From Bog-257 sp963834135 (lineage in GTDB: Bacteria > Acidobacteriota > Terriglobia > Terriglobales > Acidobacteriaceae): a DNA stretch of 64,000 nucleotides. The translations under genes were made by a program, and so were the position numbers. Shown piece after piece: positions 8,016 through 16,626 of the stretch. Positions within the stretch are counted from its first letter, which is position 1. Each line of letters opens with the position of its first letter. The stretch covers positions 186,001-250,000 of the forward strand of contig CAWIAN010000004.1 in NCBI GenBank assembly GCA_963834135.1, written 5' to 3'. The notes under the pieces were generated by a model, which worked only from the letters and a program-made list of their open reading frames with translations, ran no database searches and was not told the DNA's origin.

Positions 8016-9368
8016 ATGAAAGGGATCAGAAAGATCGCGAGCAAGTTTCCTTGGGACAAAGCGAAGCTATTGCTGATTGTAGTTGTCACTTTGTCGCTTT
8101 TTGGCATTGGCGGCTCAAAGTTTGCGACAGCTCAAACCTTTGGAGTCCTTCATACGTTCACGGGCGGAAGTGATGGCGCGAAACCAGTGGCGGGTCTCAC
8201 GATGGATTCAGCAGGAAACATGTATGGCACTGCTGAATACGGCGGCGAGAGCTGGTGTTATTTGGGATGTGGCACTGTCTTTGAACTCAAACGCCAAGGT
8301 TCTCAATGGGCGTTCAATGTCATATACACATTCCAGGGAGGCGCGGATGGACAAAATCCCAAAGCACGAGTTGTCTTTGGTCCAGACGGTACGCTTTACG
8401 GTACAACTACCTCTTCCGAAGATCCCCAGATTGGCGGAACGTTATTCAATCTAAAACCTCCTGTCACCTGCTGGACCACCAATTGTCAGTGGACGAAGAC
8501 CGTCCTGAATACCTTCAATCCAACAGAGTGTGTTCCAGACTATGACAACTACACCTGTCTCGCCGGTGATCTGACGTTCGACTCGGCCGGAAATATATAT
8601 GGCACGACCGCGGGCGGCGGCACTTGGGGTGAAGGAACCGTGTTCAAGCTTACGAAGACCAACAATGGTTGGATCCGAAGGACCCTGTACAGCTTCCTGC
8701 AGACTAGTTCGCAAAGGCCGGATGGCATGAACCCGTTCAGCGGGGTAGTCTTCGACGAGAAAGGCAACTTATGGGGAACAACGTATACCGGTGGAGGCTC
8801 GGGTGGAGATGATCCAGGGTATGGCGTCGTATTCGAGTTGACACCCTCTGGTCAAGACTGGAACGAATCGATCCGAGTCATCAATGGCGCTCAATTATAC
8901 GGCGGGGTGATCTTCGATTCAGCCGGACTGGCCTACGTAGGAGCCTACGCCGGAGGAACCGGTACTTGCTCCGATTGGGAACCTCCTTATGCTCCTGGCT
9001 GTGGAACTGTCGTGAGGAGTTCTGTGGCAAGCTCACAATGGACGACGCTTCAGAATCTCCAACAAATCGGCCGAAACTATCCTCAGCCCGGAGGTCCGAT
9101 GCAGCCGCTGGCTCTTGATGCTGCTGGCAATGTGTATGGCGGCGCCTACCGAGATCCATACGGAGCAGGAATGATATTTGAATTGACGGCAGGAACCTGG
9201 GATCTCGTGGTGCTGCACCAGTTCAATGCGGGAACGGATGGGGCGAATCCCATCAGCAATATAATCTTCGACCGCGACGGGGTACTCTATGGAACCGCAT
9301 CCACTTACGGGCAGAGTTGCAACCCGCTCGGCAATGGCTGTGGAGTCGTCTGGTCGATCACGCGCTAG
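8016..9368 (+). CDS. Secreted GloVer-repeat protein (second copy)
   Basis: 450 residues with a strong ribosome site (GAGGAGGATGAT) before ATG 8016. A long signal sequence ends near residue 41 (FATAQ). The mature part has at least seven repeats built on HTFTGGSDGAKP and FDSAGNIYGTT, the GloVer pattern. Several Cys pairs occur in loops (for example CYLGCG and CNPLGNGCG), consistent with disulfides in an exported protein. It lies between the two 115-bp island repeats together with the integrase remnant and the PQQ propeller. Function unknown. Confidence 0.85.
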   Translation: MKGIRKIASKFPWDKAKLLLIVVVTLSLFGIGGSKFATAQTFGVLHTFTGGSDGAKPVAGLTMDSAGNMYGTAEYGGESWCYLGCGTVFELKRQGSQWAFNVIYTFQGGADGQNPKARVVFGPDGTLYGTTTSSEDPQIGGTLFNLKPPVTCWTTNCQWTKTVLNTFNPTECVPDYDNYTCLAGDLTFDSAGNIYGTTAGGGTWGEGTVFKLTKTNNGWIRRTLYSFLQTSSQRPDGMNPFSGVVFDEKGNLWGTTYTGGGSGGDDPGYGVVFELTPSGQDWNESIRVINGAQLYGGVIFDSAGLAYVGAYAGGTGTCSDWEPPYAPGCGTVVRSSVASSQWTTLQNLQQIGRNYPQPGGPMQPLALDAAGNVYGGAYRDPYGAGMIFELTAGTWDLVVLHQFNAGTDGANPISNIIFDRDGVLYGTASTYGQSCNPLGNGCGVVWSITR

Positions 9369-9763
9369 GTAGAAGCTACTGGCGACAGCGTTGCAATCGC
9401 GGCGCTGTCGCAGGTTTCAGCGTAGCCACCAACCGCGATTCCAATCATTTGGTGGCGATCAACCATGAGAATCACCATCGACGTCATCCACGAATCCGGT
9501 GTCCGCTACATCGTCACTGCGCTGGGCTTAGAGGGTGGCTCCAGGCGTAGTGGGATAAACAGCGCTGACGCCGGACGGGCGCTCTGTCGACTTTTTCATT
9601 GACAAACCCTCACATCACCTGTGGAATCTGCTTGGCCGTTGGGATAGTTTGCTGTATCCATGGCAAGGCGGAGATGAGAATACATCCTGCTCTCCCGGCT
9701 TCCGACCGTCTTGCAGGCCTCTTGCTCCCCAATTAAGTGACGTTCAGACGACAGGATATAAGC
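9369..9763. other. Intergenic region between island cargo genes
   Basis: About 395 bp. A TTGACA hexamer is at 9599-9604 but the -10 position 17 bp later is poor. No convincing gene seen. Confidence 0.35.
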
Positions 9764-10970
9764 ATGCAGAATAGGCATCAATCTCTCCAGCCGATCTGCG
9801 CACGACTAGCGCGCGTAACGGTTAGCGGGTTAAGCGTGCTCTTAGTGATTGGCGCTTTTGCCGCGGCCCAATCGGTCATTCCGCAACCCAGTCAGACGTG
9901 CAGCAACCCGCCGATCAAGGCGCCGATAGATTGGGCACAGTATCGTTACGACCTCTGTCACACGGCTTTCAACCCGTATGAATTTGTTTTAAACCCTAGC
10001 ACGATCGCACAACTGAGCCTGCAGTGGAATTATGCTGCCGGAGGCGCTGTTTTCTCTTCTCCTGCGGTCGCAAAAGGAATGTTGTTTATCGGCTCAGACG
10101 ACCATAACCTGTACGCTTTGAATGCCCGAACCGGCTCATTTGTATGGAAGTACACCACTGGAAGCACCGTTCGATCTTCGCCGGCCGTAGCGAACAGCGT
10201 AGTGTACGTAGGATCCATCGACAATAATCTCTACGCCTTAAACGCCGTCACAGGGACTCTCTTGTGGAGCTATGCCACAGGTGGTTCCGTCGAATCTTCT
10301 CCAGTCGTCGCTAACGGCGTGGTTTACTTCGCATCCGATGACGACAACGTCTATGCACTAAATGCCAATAGCGGCGCACTCCTGTGGAAGTACAAGGCGC
10401 TGGACGGCTTCGGCTCCTCCCCCTCGTTGGCCAATGGTGCACTATACATCGGCGGTTTTGACCACAATGTGTACGCGTTGAATGCCGCTACAGGAGGTCT
10501 CCTTTGGAAGTACTCCACGGGGAGCTATATCTACTCCGACCCGGCGGTGTCGAACGGTGTGGTATACATCGGGTCTTATGACAACAACGTGTACGCTCTG
10601 AATGCCAGCACTGGGGCATTGGTTTGGAAGTACGCGACCGAGGACTTTGTCGGTGTTGCGCCCGCCGTAGCTAACGGAGTGGTGTATATCGGTTCCGGTG
10701 ACAATTACGTTTATGCTTTGAATGCTGCAACGGGTGCACTGATATGGAAATACACCACCGGTATTTCCGTGCTCTCTTCACCTGTTGTGGCCAACAACGT
10801 CCTGTACGTTGGGTCTCGAGACGATGCCAATACTCGCCCTCAATGCCAGTAGCGGCGAGCTTCTTTGGCAGTACTCAACGGGAGATGAGATTGAATCTTC
10901 GCCCGTCGTAGTCAATGGGATGGTCTATGTTGGTTGCGGGGATACGAAAATATACGCCTTCGGTTTGTAA
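9764..10970 (+). CDS. PQQ/BamB-like eight-blade beta-propeller protein, frameshifted
   Basis: The N-terminus (from ATG 9764) has a signal peptide ending near FAAAQ. About eight ~40-residue repeats follow, each with the pattern LLWKYSTG...SSPAVANGVVYIGS-DNNVYALNA, a PQQ-enzyme/BamB-type propeller, probably secreted or periplasmic. The frame from the start stops at about 10852, while the eighth repeat (LALNASSGELLWQY to YAFGL) continues in another frame to 10970. One indel near 10822-10838, inside repeat 7, restores exactly eight blades. Either the gene is recently broken or the base call is wrong. No quinone-dehydrogenase active-site residues are seen, so a scaffold or binding role is more likely than an enzyme. 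Confidence 0.75.
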
Positions 10971-11016
10971 CGAAGATCTTTTCCAGACCCTATAAAAGCC
11001 ACATGCAACAAGTGCG

Positions 11017-11131
11017 GCCGGGCTTTGCCGGATTCTTCCGAGGTAAGGTCTATGTCTTGCTTAGTTTCAGTAGGCCGTTTCGTTTTCCTAAACCGTCGGC
11101 CGGCAGTTCGACTCTGCCCAGGGCCTCCATT
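11017..11131 (+). repeat. Island right-end repeat with tRNA-derived att site (copy 2)
   Basis: Second copy of the 115-bp terminal repeat. Its 3' 47 bp (11084-11130) match the tRNA-Arg 3' end with two mismatches. It marks the distal end of the tandem island; chromosomal-type genes resume immediately after. Confidence 0.85.
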
Positions 11132-11207
11132 CTTAGACAGCCTAAAAAGCCAGACGTTTGACAGCGGCGAGAGTTGATCTGGCTGCATCACTGCCTATAG
11201 GGTTGTG

Positions 11208-12119
11208 ATGGAGCGCTGCTTGAATATCTACCTGGTCGACGGCACCTACGAACTGTTTCGCCATTACTACGCGCTGCCCTCCGCCAAGGATGCGGAAGGC
11301 ATGGAAGTGGCTGCGGTTCGCGGAGTTCTTGCCTCCGTGCTCGGCATGATTAAGGGTGGCGCCACGCACATCGCGGTGGCCACCGATCATGTCATCGAAT
11401 CGTTTCGCAATGGTTTGTGGCCGGGCTACAAGACCGGTGCCGGCGTCGAGCGGGAATTGTTGGCTCAATTTCCCCTGCTTGAAGAAGTGTTGTCGGCGGC
11501 CGGCGTTGTCGTCTGGCCCATGGTCGAGTTCGAAGCCGACGACGCTCTGGCGGCCGGAGCCGTCGCCGCTGCTCGGAACAAGCGTGTCGGGCAGGTGATT
11601 ATCTGCACGCCTGACAAGGATCTCGCGCAATGCGTGCAAGGCTCGCGCATCGTACAACTGAACCGCCGTACGGGTGTCACCATGGACGAAGCCGGAGTCA
11701 TTCAGAAGTTCGGCGTTCCTCCGGCATCCATTCCTGATTATCTGGCCCTGGTGGGCGATGCGGCCGATGGCTATCCGGGTCTACCGGGATGGGGTGCGAA
11801 GTCCTCCGCTGCTGTTCTGGCGAAGTACGGCAAGATTGAATCGATTCCCGCTGACTGCCGCGAATGGCGAGTGAATGCTACCAACGCGAGCGCTCTGGCA
11901 GCTACGTTAGTCCGCGAGCGTGATCGGGCGCTCCTGTTTCGTACTTTGGCCACGCTTCGAACTGACATTGAACTCTTTGAGAAAGTGGATCAGCTGCGTT
12001 GGCAGGGCCCGGCGCCCGGCTTCGAGGCGCTTGCTGCCCGACTCGACGGCGCCAGAACCGCGGCGCGAAAGACGGGGACGAGCCGTTCGTCAGGAACGAA
12101 GAGGGCGAGAGCGACGTAG
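11208..12119 (+). CDS. 5'-3' exonuclease / flap endonuclease domain protein
   Basis: About 303 residues, a stand-alone homologue of the 5'-nuclease domain of DNA polymerase I. The metal-binding acidic clusters are visible: LVDGTYELFRHYY at the N-terminus, EFEADDALA around residue 108, ICTPDKDLAQCV around 130, and the H3TH-like segment LVGDAADGYPGLPGWGAKS near 185. The C-terminus is basic and low-complexity (ARKTGTSRSSGTKRARAT). It would act on 5' flaps or RNA primers in replication and repair. ATG 11208 is used; GTG 11205 is in frame. It is the first gene outside the island. Confidence 0.85.
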   Translation: MERCLNIYLVDGTYELFRHYYALPSAKDAEGMEVAAVRGVLASVLGMIKGGATHIAVATDHVIESFRNGLWPGYKTGAGVERELLAQFPLLEEVLSAAGVVVWPMVEFEADDALAAGAVAAARNKRVGQVIICTPDKDLAQCVQGSRIVQLNRRTGVTMDEAGVIQKFGVPPASIPDYLALVGDAADGYPGLPGWGAKSSAAVLAKYGKIESIPADCREWRVNATNASALAATLVRERDRALLFRTLATLRTDIELFEKVDQLRWQGPAPGFEALAARLDGARTAARKTGTSRSSGTKRARAT

Positions 12120-12233
12120 CGCAAAGCGCTTGCCGCACGCCAAGAGTTTCAACGCCTCGCCGTCCAGCGGTAAATGCTCCCGACATTAAGCCCTGCTATC
12201 CTCCAATGAGCCGATAAAAGGACGCCTTACGAC

Positions 12234-14051
12234 TTGCCGCCGATTCTCAACGCACAAAATATCTCGAAGCGCTACGGTGCCACGCCGCTTTTCCGTAACA
12301 TCGCCTTCACCATCGACGAGGGCGACCGCATTGGCGTGATCGGGCCAAACGGCTCCGGCAAATCGACACTGCTGCAGATTCTCTCCGGAGCGATCGAGCC
12401 CGACAGCGGCGAAGTGGCGCTGCGCAAGCGCACGCGTCTTAGCCTGGTGCAGCAGGAGTCACATTTCAGCGGCGGCCAGACCGTGCGTTCCGTGATCGAA
12501 GCAGCCCTGCAGCGCTCCGCCGTTCCCGCCGACGAATGGCAGGCTCGTTTATCCGAGACACTGGGACGCGCTGGATTGGAAGATGTTGAGGTGACCGCCG
12601 AATCGCTGTCCGGAGGATGGCGGAAGCGTCTCGCGATCGCCGAAGCTCTGGTGCAGCAGCCCGAAATCCTTCTGCTCGACGAGCCTACCAACCATCTCGA
12701 CCTCGCTGCCATTGAATGGCTGGAGGAATTGCTTCAATCCGCGTCTTTCGCGTCGGTTGTGGTTAGCCACGATCGTTACTTTCTGGAAAATGTCGCGACG
12801 ACGATGGTGGAGCTGAATCGCGCCTACCCCGACGGCCTGCTGCGCGTGCCGGGCAACTACAGCAAGCTTCTGGAAGAGAAGGAGGCATTCCTCCACGCGC
12901 AGGCAAAGCATCAGGAATCGCTCGAAAACCGGGTGCATCGCGAGATCGAATGGCTGCGGCGCGGTCCCAAGGCACGCACTTCCAAATCGAAAGCGCGTAT
13001 CGACAAAGCGAATCAGCTAATTGGCGAACTAGCCGACTTGAATGCGCGCACTCGCACGGCAAGCGCCAATATCGATTTCTCCGCGACGGAACGGAAGACG
13101 AAGCGGCTGATCGAATTGCAGGATGTCAGCTTCGACATCGCAGGGCGCACGCTGTTTCGCGATCTCAACTTCATACTTACCGCGGGAATGCGCGTCGGGT
13201 TAGTCGGACCAAATGGCAGCGGCAAAACCACATTGTTGCGGTTGCTGTCCGGAGAACTGGCGCCAGCGTCCGGCGAGATCAAAACCGCCGACGCGCTGCA
13301 AATCGTCTACTTCGATCAGAATCGCGTGCTCAATCCGGATGTGACGTTGCGCCGCGCCCTCGCGCCCGACAGCGATTCGGTGATCTACCAGGATCGTGTG
13401 ATCCATGTTGCCTCATGGGCTGCGCGATTCCTGTTTACCGGCGAGCAGCTCAATCAGCCGGTGGGTCGACTGTCGGGAGGAGAGCGCGCCAGGGTTCTGA
13501 TCGCCAAGCTTATGCTTCAGCCGGCCGATGTGCTGCTGCTTGATGAGCCCACGAATGATCTCGACATCCCAACGCTCGAGGTTCTGGAAGAAAGCCTGCT
13601 GGAATTTCGAGGCGCACTTGTGCTGGTCACCCACGACCGCTACTTGCTCGACCGCGTTTCGACTACCGTGATCGGTCTCGACGGGCTTGGTGAGGCCGGC
13701 AGCTTTGCCGATTATTCCCAATGGGAGAGCTGGCAGGAAGAGCGCCAGCGACGGTTGCGAACAGCCGTTAAAACTCCGGAGCGTGACATTACTTTCGAGA
13801 CTTCGCCAGCCACATCGACCGCGGCGAAGAAAAAGCTCTCCTACCTCGAAGCTCGAGAGTACGCCACGCTCGAACAGCGCATCGCTGAAGCCGAAGCTAA
13901 GCTCAAGACGGCTCGTTCGGCCTATGAAGACCCCGCCATCGTCAGCGACGCCGATCGACTTGTAGCCGCGCAAAATGAAATCGAACACGCGGAGCTGTTG
14001 GTGAATCAGCTTTATGCGCGATGGGAAGAGCTGGAAAGCAAGCTTGGCTGA
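12234..14051 (+). CDS. ABC-F family ATPase (Uup-like)
   Basis: 605 residues with two ABC cassettes and no membrane domain. Walker A occurs at residues 37-44 (GPNGSGKS) and again near 319 (GPNGSGKT). The signatures are LSGGWRKRLA and LSGGERARVL, and Walker B/DEPTNHLD and DEPTNDLD are clear. An interdomain linker rich in Arg/Lys is followed by a C-terminal coiled coil from about residue 535 (YLEAREYATLEQRIAEAE), typical of Uup. ABC-F proteins act on the ribosome or, for Uup, influence DNA-structure tolerance. The start is TTG 12234; no ATG lies in a better place. Confidence 0.88.
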   Translation: MPPILNAQNISKRYGATPLFRNIAFTIDEGDRIGVIGPNGSGKSTLLQILSGAIEPDSGEVALRKRTRLSLVQQESHFSGGQTVRSVIEAALQRSAVPADEWQARLSETLGRAGLEDVEVTAESLSGGWRKRLAIAEALVQQPEILLLDEPTNHLDLAAIEWLEELLQSASFASVVVSHDRYFLENVATTMVELNRAYPDGLLRVPGNYSKLLEEKEAFLHAQAKHQESLENRVHREIEWLRRGPKARTSKSKARIDKANQLIGELADLNARTRTASANIDFSATERKTKRLIELQDVSFDIAGRTLFRDLNFILTAGMRVGLVGPNGSGKTTLLRLLSGELAPASGEIKTADALQIVYFDQNRVLNPDVTLRRALAPDSDSVIYQDRVIHVASWAARFLFTGEQLNQPVGRLSGGERARVLIAKLMLQPADVLLLDEPTNDLDIPTLEVLEESLLEFRGALVLVTHDRYLLDRVSTTVIGLDGLGEAGSFADYSQWESWQEERQRRLRTAVKTPERDITFETSPATSTAAKKKLSYLEAREYATLEQRIAEAEAKLKTARSAYEDPAIVSDADRLVAAQNEIEHAELLVNQLYARWEELESKLG

Positions 14052-14274
14052 CGCGCGTTGTCGCGGATCGATACAACCCTGCATCGCAGTTGGCAAACTC
14101 TGCTTCGGTTTGCGCGAGCTCATCGCGCCGCGTGCTCCGTATAAGCCGTTCGTGATATGCTCCCGAACTAATTACCATTCGCTCCTCGTAGAACTTTGAC
14201 CGAAATCACGAACGCCGCCGCACGGTGGAGAATAGCCGCCGCAATAGATTTTCCGAATATGCGACGCTGCGATC

Positions 14275-14949
14275 GTGATTTGTCAGGCGGAGCAACAGGG
14301 CTTGATCGTGCAGAAAGAATCCATCGTGCCGCCGGCAGCGATCCTCGATCCTCAGAGCAAGAGCCCTTCTTTGCGCAGCGGCGCCCGGCAACTGCTGGAT
14401 TTGCTGACGCAGACACCCATCATTCCGGCGGTTCGCGCACCCGAATTTCTGACACAGGGTGCCCAGGCGCCGGGAAAGGTCGTCTACTTTTTGTTTGGCA
14501 ATCCTGAAGACATCAATGAGATGGCGAGTACAGTGGTGGCCGCCGGCAAAGTGCCGATCGTGAATCTGGATCTGATGGCGGGTCTGGCGCGCGATTCCGC
14601 AGCCGTTTCGTACCTGGCGCGCCGGAATGTACAGGGGATTATCTCTACGCATCCTGAACCGCTGCGGGCGGCTCGTGATGCGGGATTGTTCGCGATTAAA
14701 CGCACGTTTCTGCTGGATTCAGCGGCGCTGCAAAGCGCGCTGCGAAGTCTCGACCAGTTCCTGCCGGACGCAGTGGAAGTTTTGCCGGCTATGGCGGCTC
14801 CGCACATCGTGGAGAAACTTCATAAAGGACATCCCGGTCTGCCGGTGATTGCCGGCGGCTTAGTGCATACCTTGCGCGAGGTCGACGATCTGTTTCGACT
14901 GGGCATCAACTCTGTTTCGGTTAGCGATTGCTCATTGTGGGTAGCCTGA
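14275..14949 (+). CDS. glpP: Glycerol-3-phosphate responsive antiterminator GlpP
   Basis: 224 residues from GTG 14275 (later GTG/TTG starts at 14302-14308 are possible, giving about the usual 190-residue length). The TIM-barrel-like GlpP sequence is recognisable: LTQTPIIPAVRAPE, then VYFLFGNPEDI, PIVNLDLMAGL, ISTHPEPLRAA, AIKRTFLLDS, VEVLPAMAAPHI and VIAGGLVHTLREVDDL. In Bacillus, GlpP binds glycerol-3-phosphate and prevents termination in glp mRNA leaders. Directly downstream lies a 17-bp stem with a T-run (15084-15158) in front of the porin-glpD-glpK-glpF operon, which makes that operon its likely target. Confidence 0.9.
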   Translation: MICQAEQQGLIVQKESIVPPAAILDPQSKSPSLRSGARQLLDLLTQTPIIPAVRAPEFLTQGAQAPGKVVYFLFGNPEDINEMASTVVAAGKVPIVNLDLMAGLARDSAAVSYLARRNVQGIISTHPEPLRAARDAGLFAIKRTFLLDSAALQSALRSLDQFLPDAVEVLPAMAAPHIVEKLHKGHPGLPVIAGGLVHTLREVDDLFRLGINSVSVSDCSLWVA

Positions 14950-15028
14950 ATTGGTGTGGCGACCATCCCTTTCTGTGTTGATTCAGCATCGGTTTTTCCA
15001 TCCTTGAAATCTTTTTTTAATTTAAGTG

Positions 15029-15058
15029 TTGACGCAGGTTGAAACCGTGCAGTAACCT
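15029..15058 (+). promoter_or_regulatory. Candidate promoter of the glycerol operon
   Basis: TTGACG (15029-15034) and TAACCT (15053-15058) are 18 bp apart, between glpP and the structured leader. The fit to a sigma-70-type promoter is moderate; position is the main support. Confidence 0.35.
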
Positions 15059-15083
15059 GCCGCAGGTTCGGCTGAGATTTGAG

Positions 15084-15158
15084 ACGCCGTCCAAGATAAG
15101 TTTGTTACCCCTGCGAAAGCGGAGGGACAGCCTTATTTTGGGCGGCGTTTCCTTTTTT
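15084..15158 (+). terminator. Leader terminator/antiterminator, probable GlpP target
   Basis: Arms 15084-15100 and 15132-15148 pair over 17 bp with only two G-U wobbles. The loop contains a smaller hairpin closed by a GAAA tetraloop (CTGC-GAAA-GCGG, 15111-15122), and the 3' arm runs into TTTCCTTTTTT. An intrinsic terminator 30 bp before a porin start codon, right after glpP, is the arrangement of GlpP-controlled leaders. The sequence does not fit the c-di-GMP, cobalamin or other riboswitch consensuses I know. Confidence 0.65.
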
Positions 15159-15188
15159 GCCGAAATGTCAGGCGCAAAAGGAGAAGTT

Positions 15189-16592
15189 ATGGCGACGTCA
15201 TCTCGGCATCGATACTCTCAGGAACCCCGGCCCTCAATAACATATTTTCTGCTGCTGGTTCTGGCACTGGCCTTTGCCTCTCTTCCCGCCTCGGCTCAAG
15301 CCCCAACCGATCCCGACAAGGAAAAGAGTTTTATGAATCAGCAATACCTGCTTGGCGACTGGGGTGGAGAGCGCACCAAACTCGCGAATGAGGGCGTCAC
15401 CTTCGACTTCCACTACATTGCCGATTTCCTGGCGAATCCTACAGGTGGTAATAGCACGGCAACGGCTTGGAACCGCGTCCGCGGAACCGTGGATATCGAC
15501 TTCGGAAAGCTTGCGGGCGCGAAGGGCCTTACGTTTCATGTGACCGGTTTATGGCAGGGCGGCGTGAATCTGGGAGGCCAGTATCTGGGCAGCATCGCGA
15601 ATCCCAGCGGGTTGGTCAGCGCGCACACAACTCGTCTGGACTCGTACTGGTTGCAGCAAGAGCTGTTCAACGGAAAGCTTACGGTACGTGGCGGCCAATT
15701 CGCAGGTCAGGATTTCTACGGCGTGCAATATGCCGGGCGTCAATACCTGATGGAGCCATTGGATTACGCGTTCGGCAATCTGTTCAGCGCGTACGAATCG
15801 TTCGATCCAGCCTCAGGTCCGGCCGTGGACATCAAGATCGCACCGATCAAGCAGGTTTACCTCAAGTCCGCGTACATGTCGGGAAACCGCAATCCCTATG
15901 GCTATAACGCGACCGGCGTTCCGTTTACCTGGCAGAACTCAGGCCTGATCATCAACGAATTCGGATTTCTTGTGGACCAGCCAAGCTTCGCCGGCCAAAG
16001 AGCAGCGAAGGTTGCAGGTGCAACAGGAGGGCCCAAGGCGCCTAAAACGAAGTTCTATCCCGGGCTCTACAAGCTCGGTCTGGTCAACAACCCAGGCCGA
16101 AATGCCTTCGCCGGTCCGTCGGCCACGGTCGTCTCCACCAATTCGTATGTCCGGTGTTACGGGGAATGTTACAGCGGCGATTACGTGTTTTACTTCATGG
16201 CGAACCAGGCGGTGTGGCGTCCCACGGACAATTCGACTCGCGGACTCGACGTCAACTTCGGCGTTGATTATTTGCCGTCGGACCGTAACAAGGTAAATCA
16301 GCAATTCACCGGTGGCGTTACCTTCAATGCCCCAATCACGAAGCGAGCCCAGGACTCGGCGTCGGTCGGTTTTGTGATCAGCAAAGTCAGCGACGCCTTC
16401 AGCAACTATCAGACCGACGTGTTGTTCGGGCCGCGTCTGACTTCGGAAAAAGCGTTCGAGCTGAACTACCTCGCCCAGATCACTCCGTTCTGGTACGTGC
16501 AGCCGGTAGTACAGGTTTACGCGAGCTTGGGAGGTGCTCCCAGCAACGGAACGGGGGTGGTGCTAGGCTTCCGAACGAAGGTCACATTCTGA
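15189..16592 (+). CDS. oprB: OprB-family carbohydrate/polyol porin
   Basis: 467 residues. ATG 15189 is preceded by AAAAGGAGA with correct spacing; the frame is open further upstream only through the leader hairpin. A signal peptide (LLLVLALAFASLPASAQA) ends near residue 37. The mature protein begins with the OprB hallmark LLGDWGGERTKLANEG and ends in the C-terminal FRTKVTF, with the terminal Phe of outer-membrane barrels. OprB porins form sugar-selective channels. As first gene of an operon with glpD (34 bp gap), glpK and glpF, it probably serves glycerol or glycerol phosphodiester entry. Confidence 0.88.
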   Translation: MATSSRHRYSQEPRPSITYFLLLVLALAFASLPASAQAPTDPDKEKSFMNQQYLLGDWGGERTKLANEGVTFDFHYIADFLANPTGGNSTATAWNRVRGTVDIDFGKLAGAKGLTFHVTGLWQGGVNLGGQYLGSIANPSGLVSAHTTRLDSYWLQQELFNGKLTVRGGQFAGQDFYGVQYAGRQYLMEPLDYAFGNLFSAYESFDPASGPAVDIKIAPIKQVYLKSAYMSGNRNPYGYNATGVPFTWQNSGLIINEFGFLVDQPSFAGQRAAKVAGATGGPKAPKTKFYPGLYKLGLVNNPGRNAFAGPSATVVSTNSYVRCYGECYSGDYVFYFMANQAVWRPTDNSTRGLDVNFGVDYLPSDRNKVNQQFTGGVTFNAPITKRAQDSASVGFVISKVSDAFSNYQTDVLFGPRLTSEKAFELNYLAQITPFWYVQPVVQVYASLGGAPSNGTGVVLGFRTKVTF

Positions 16593-16626
16593 GCACAATT
16601 GCTCATTAAACGAAAAGGGGAAGTCC

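Noticed and set aside
15084..15148. Possible c-di-GMP riboswitch in the glp leader
   Set aside because: The GCGAAAGC element is superficially similar but the conserved receptor and second stem are missing; the long stem with T-run fits a terminator.
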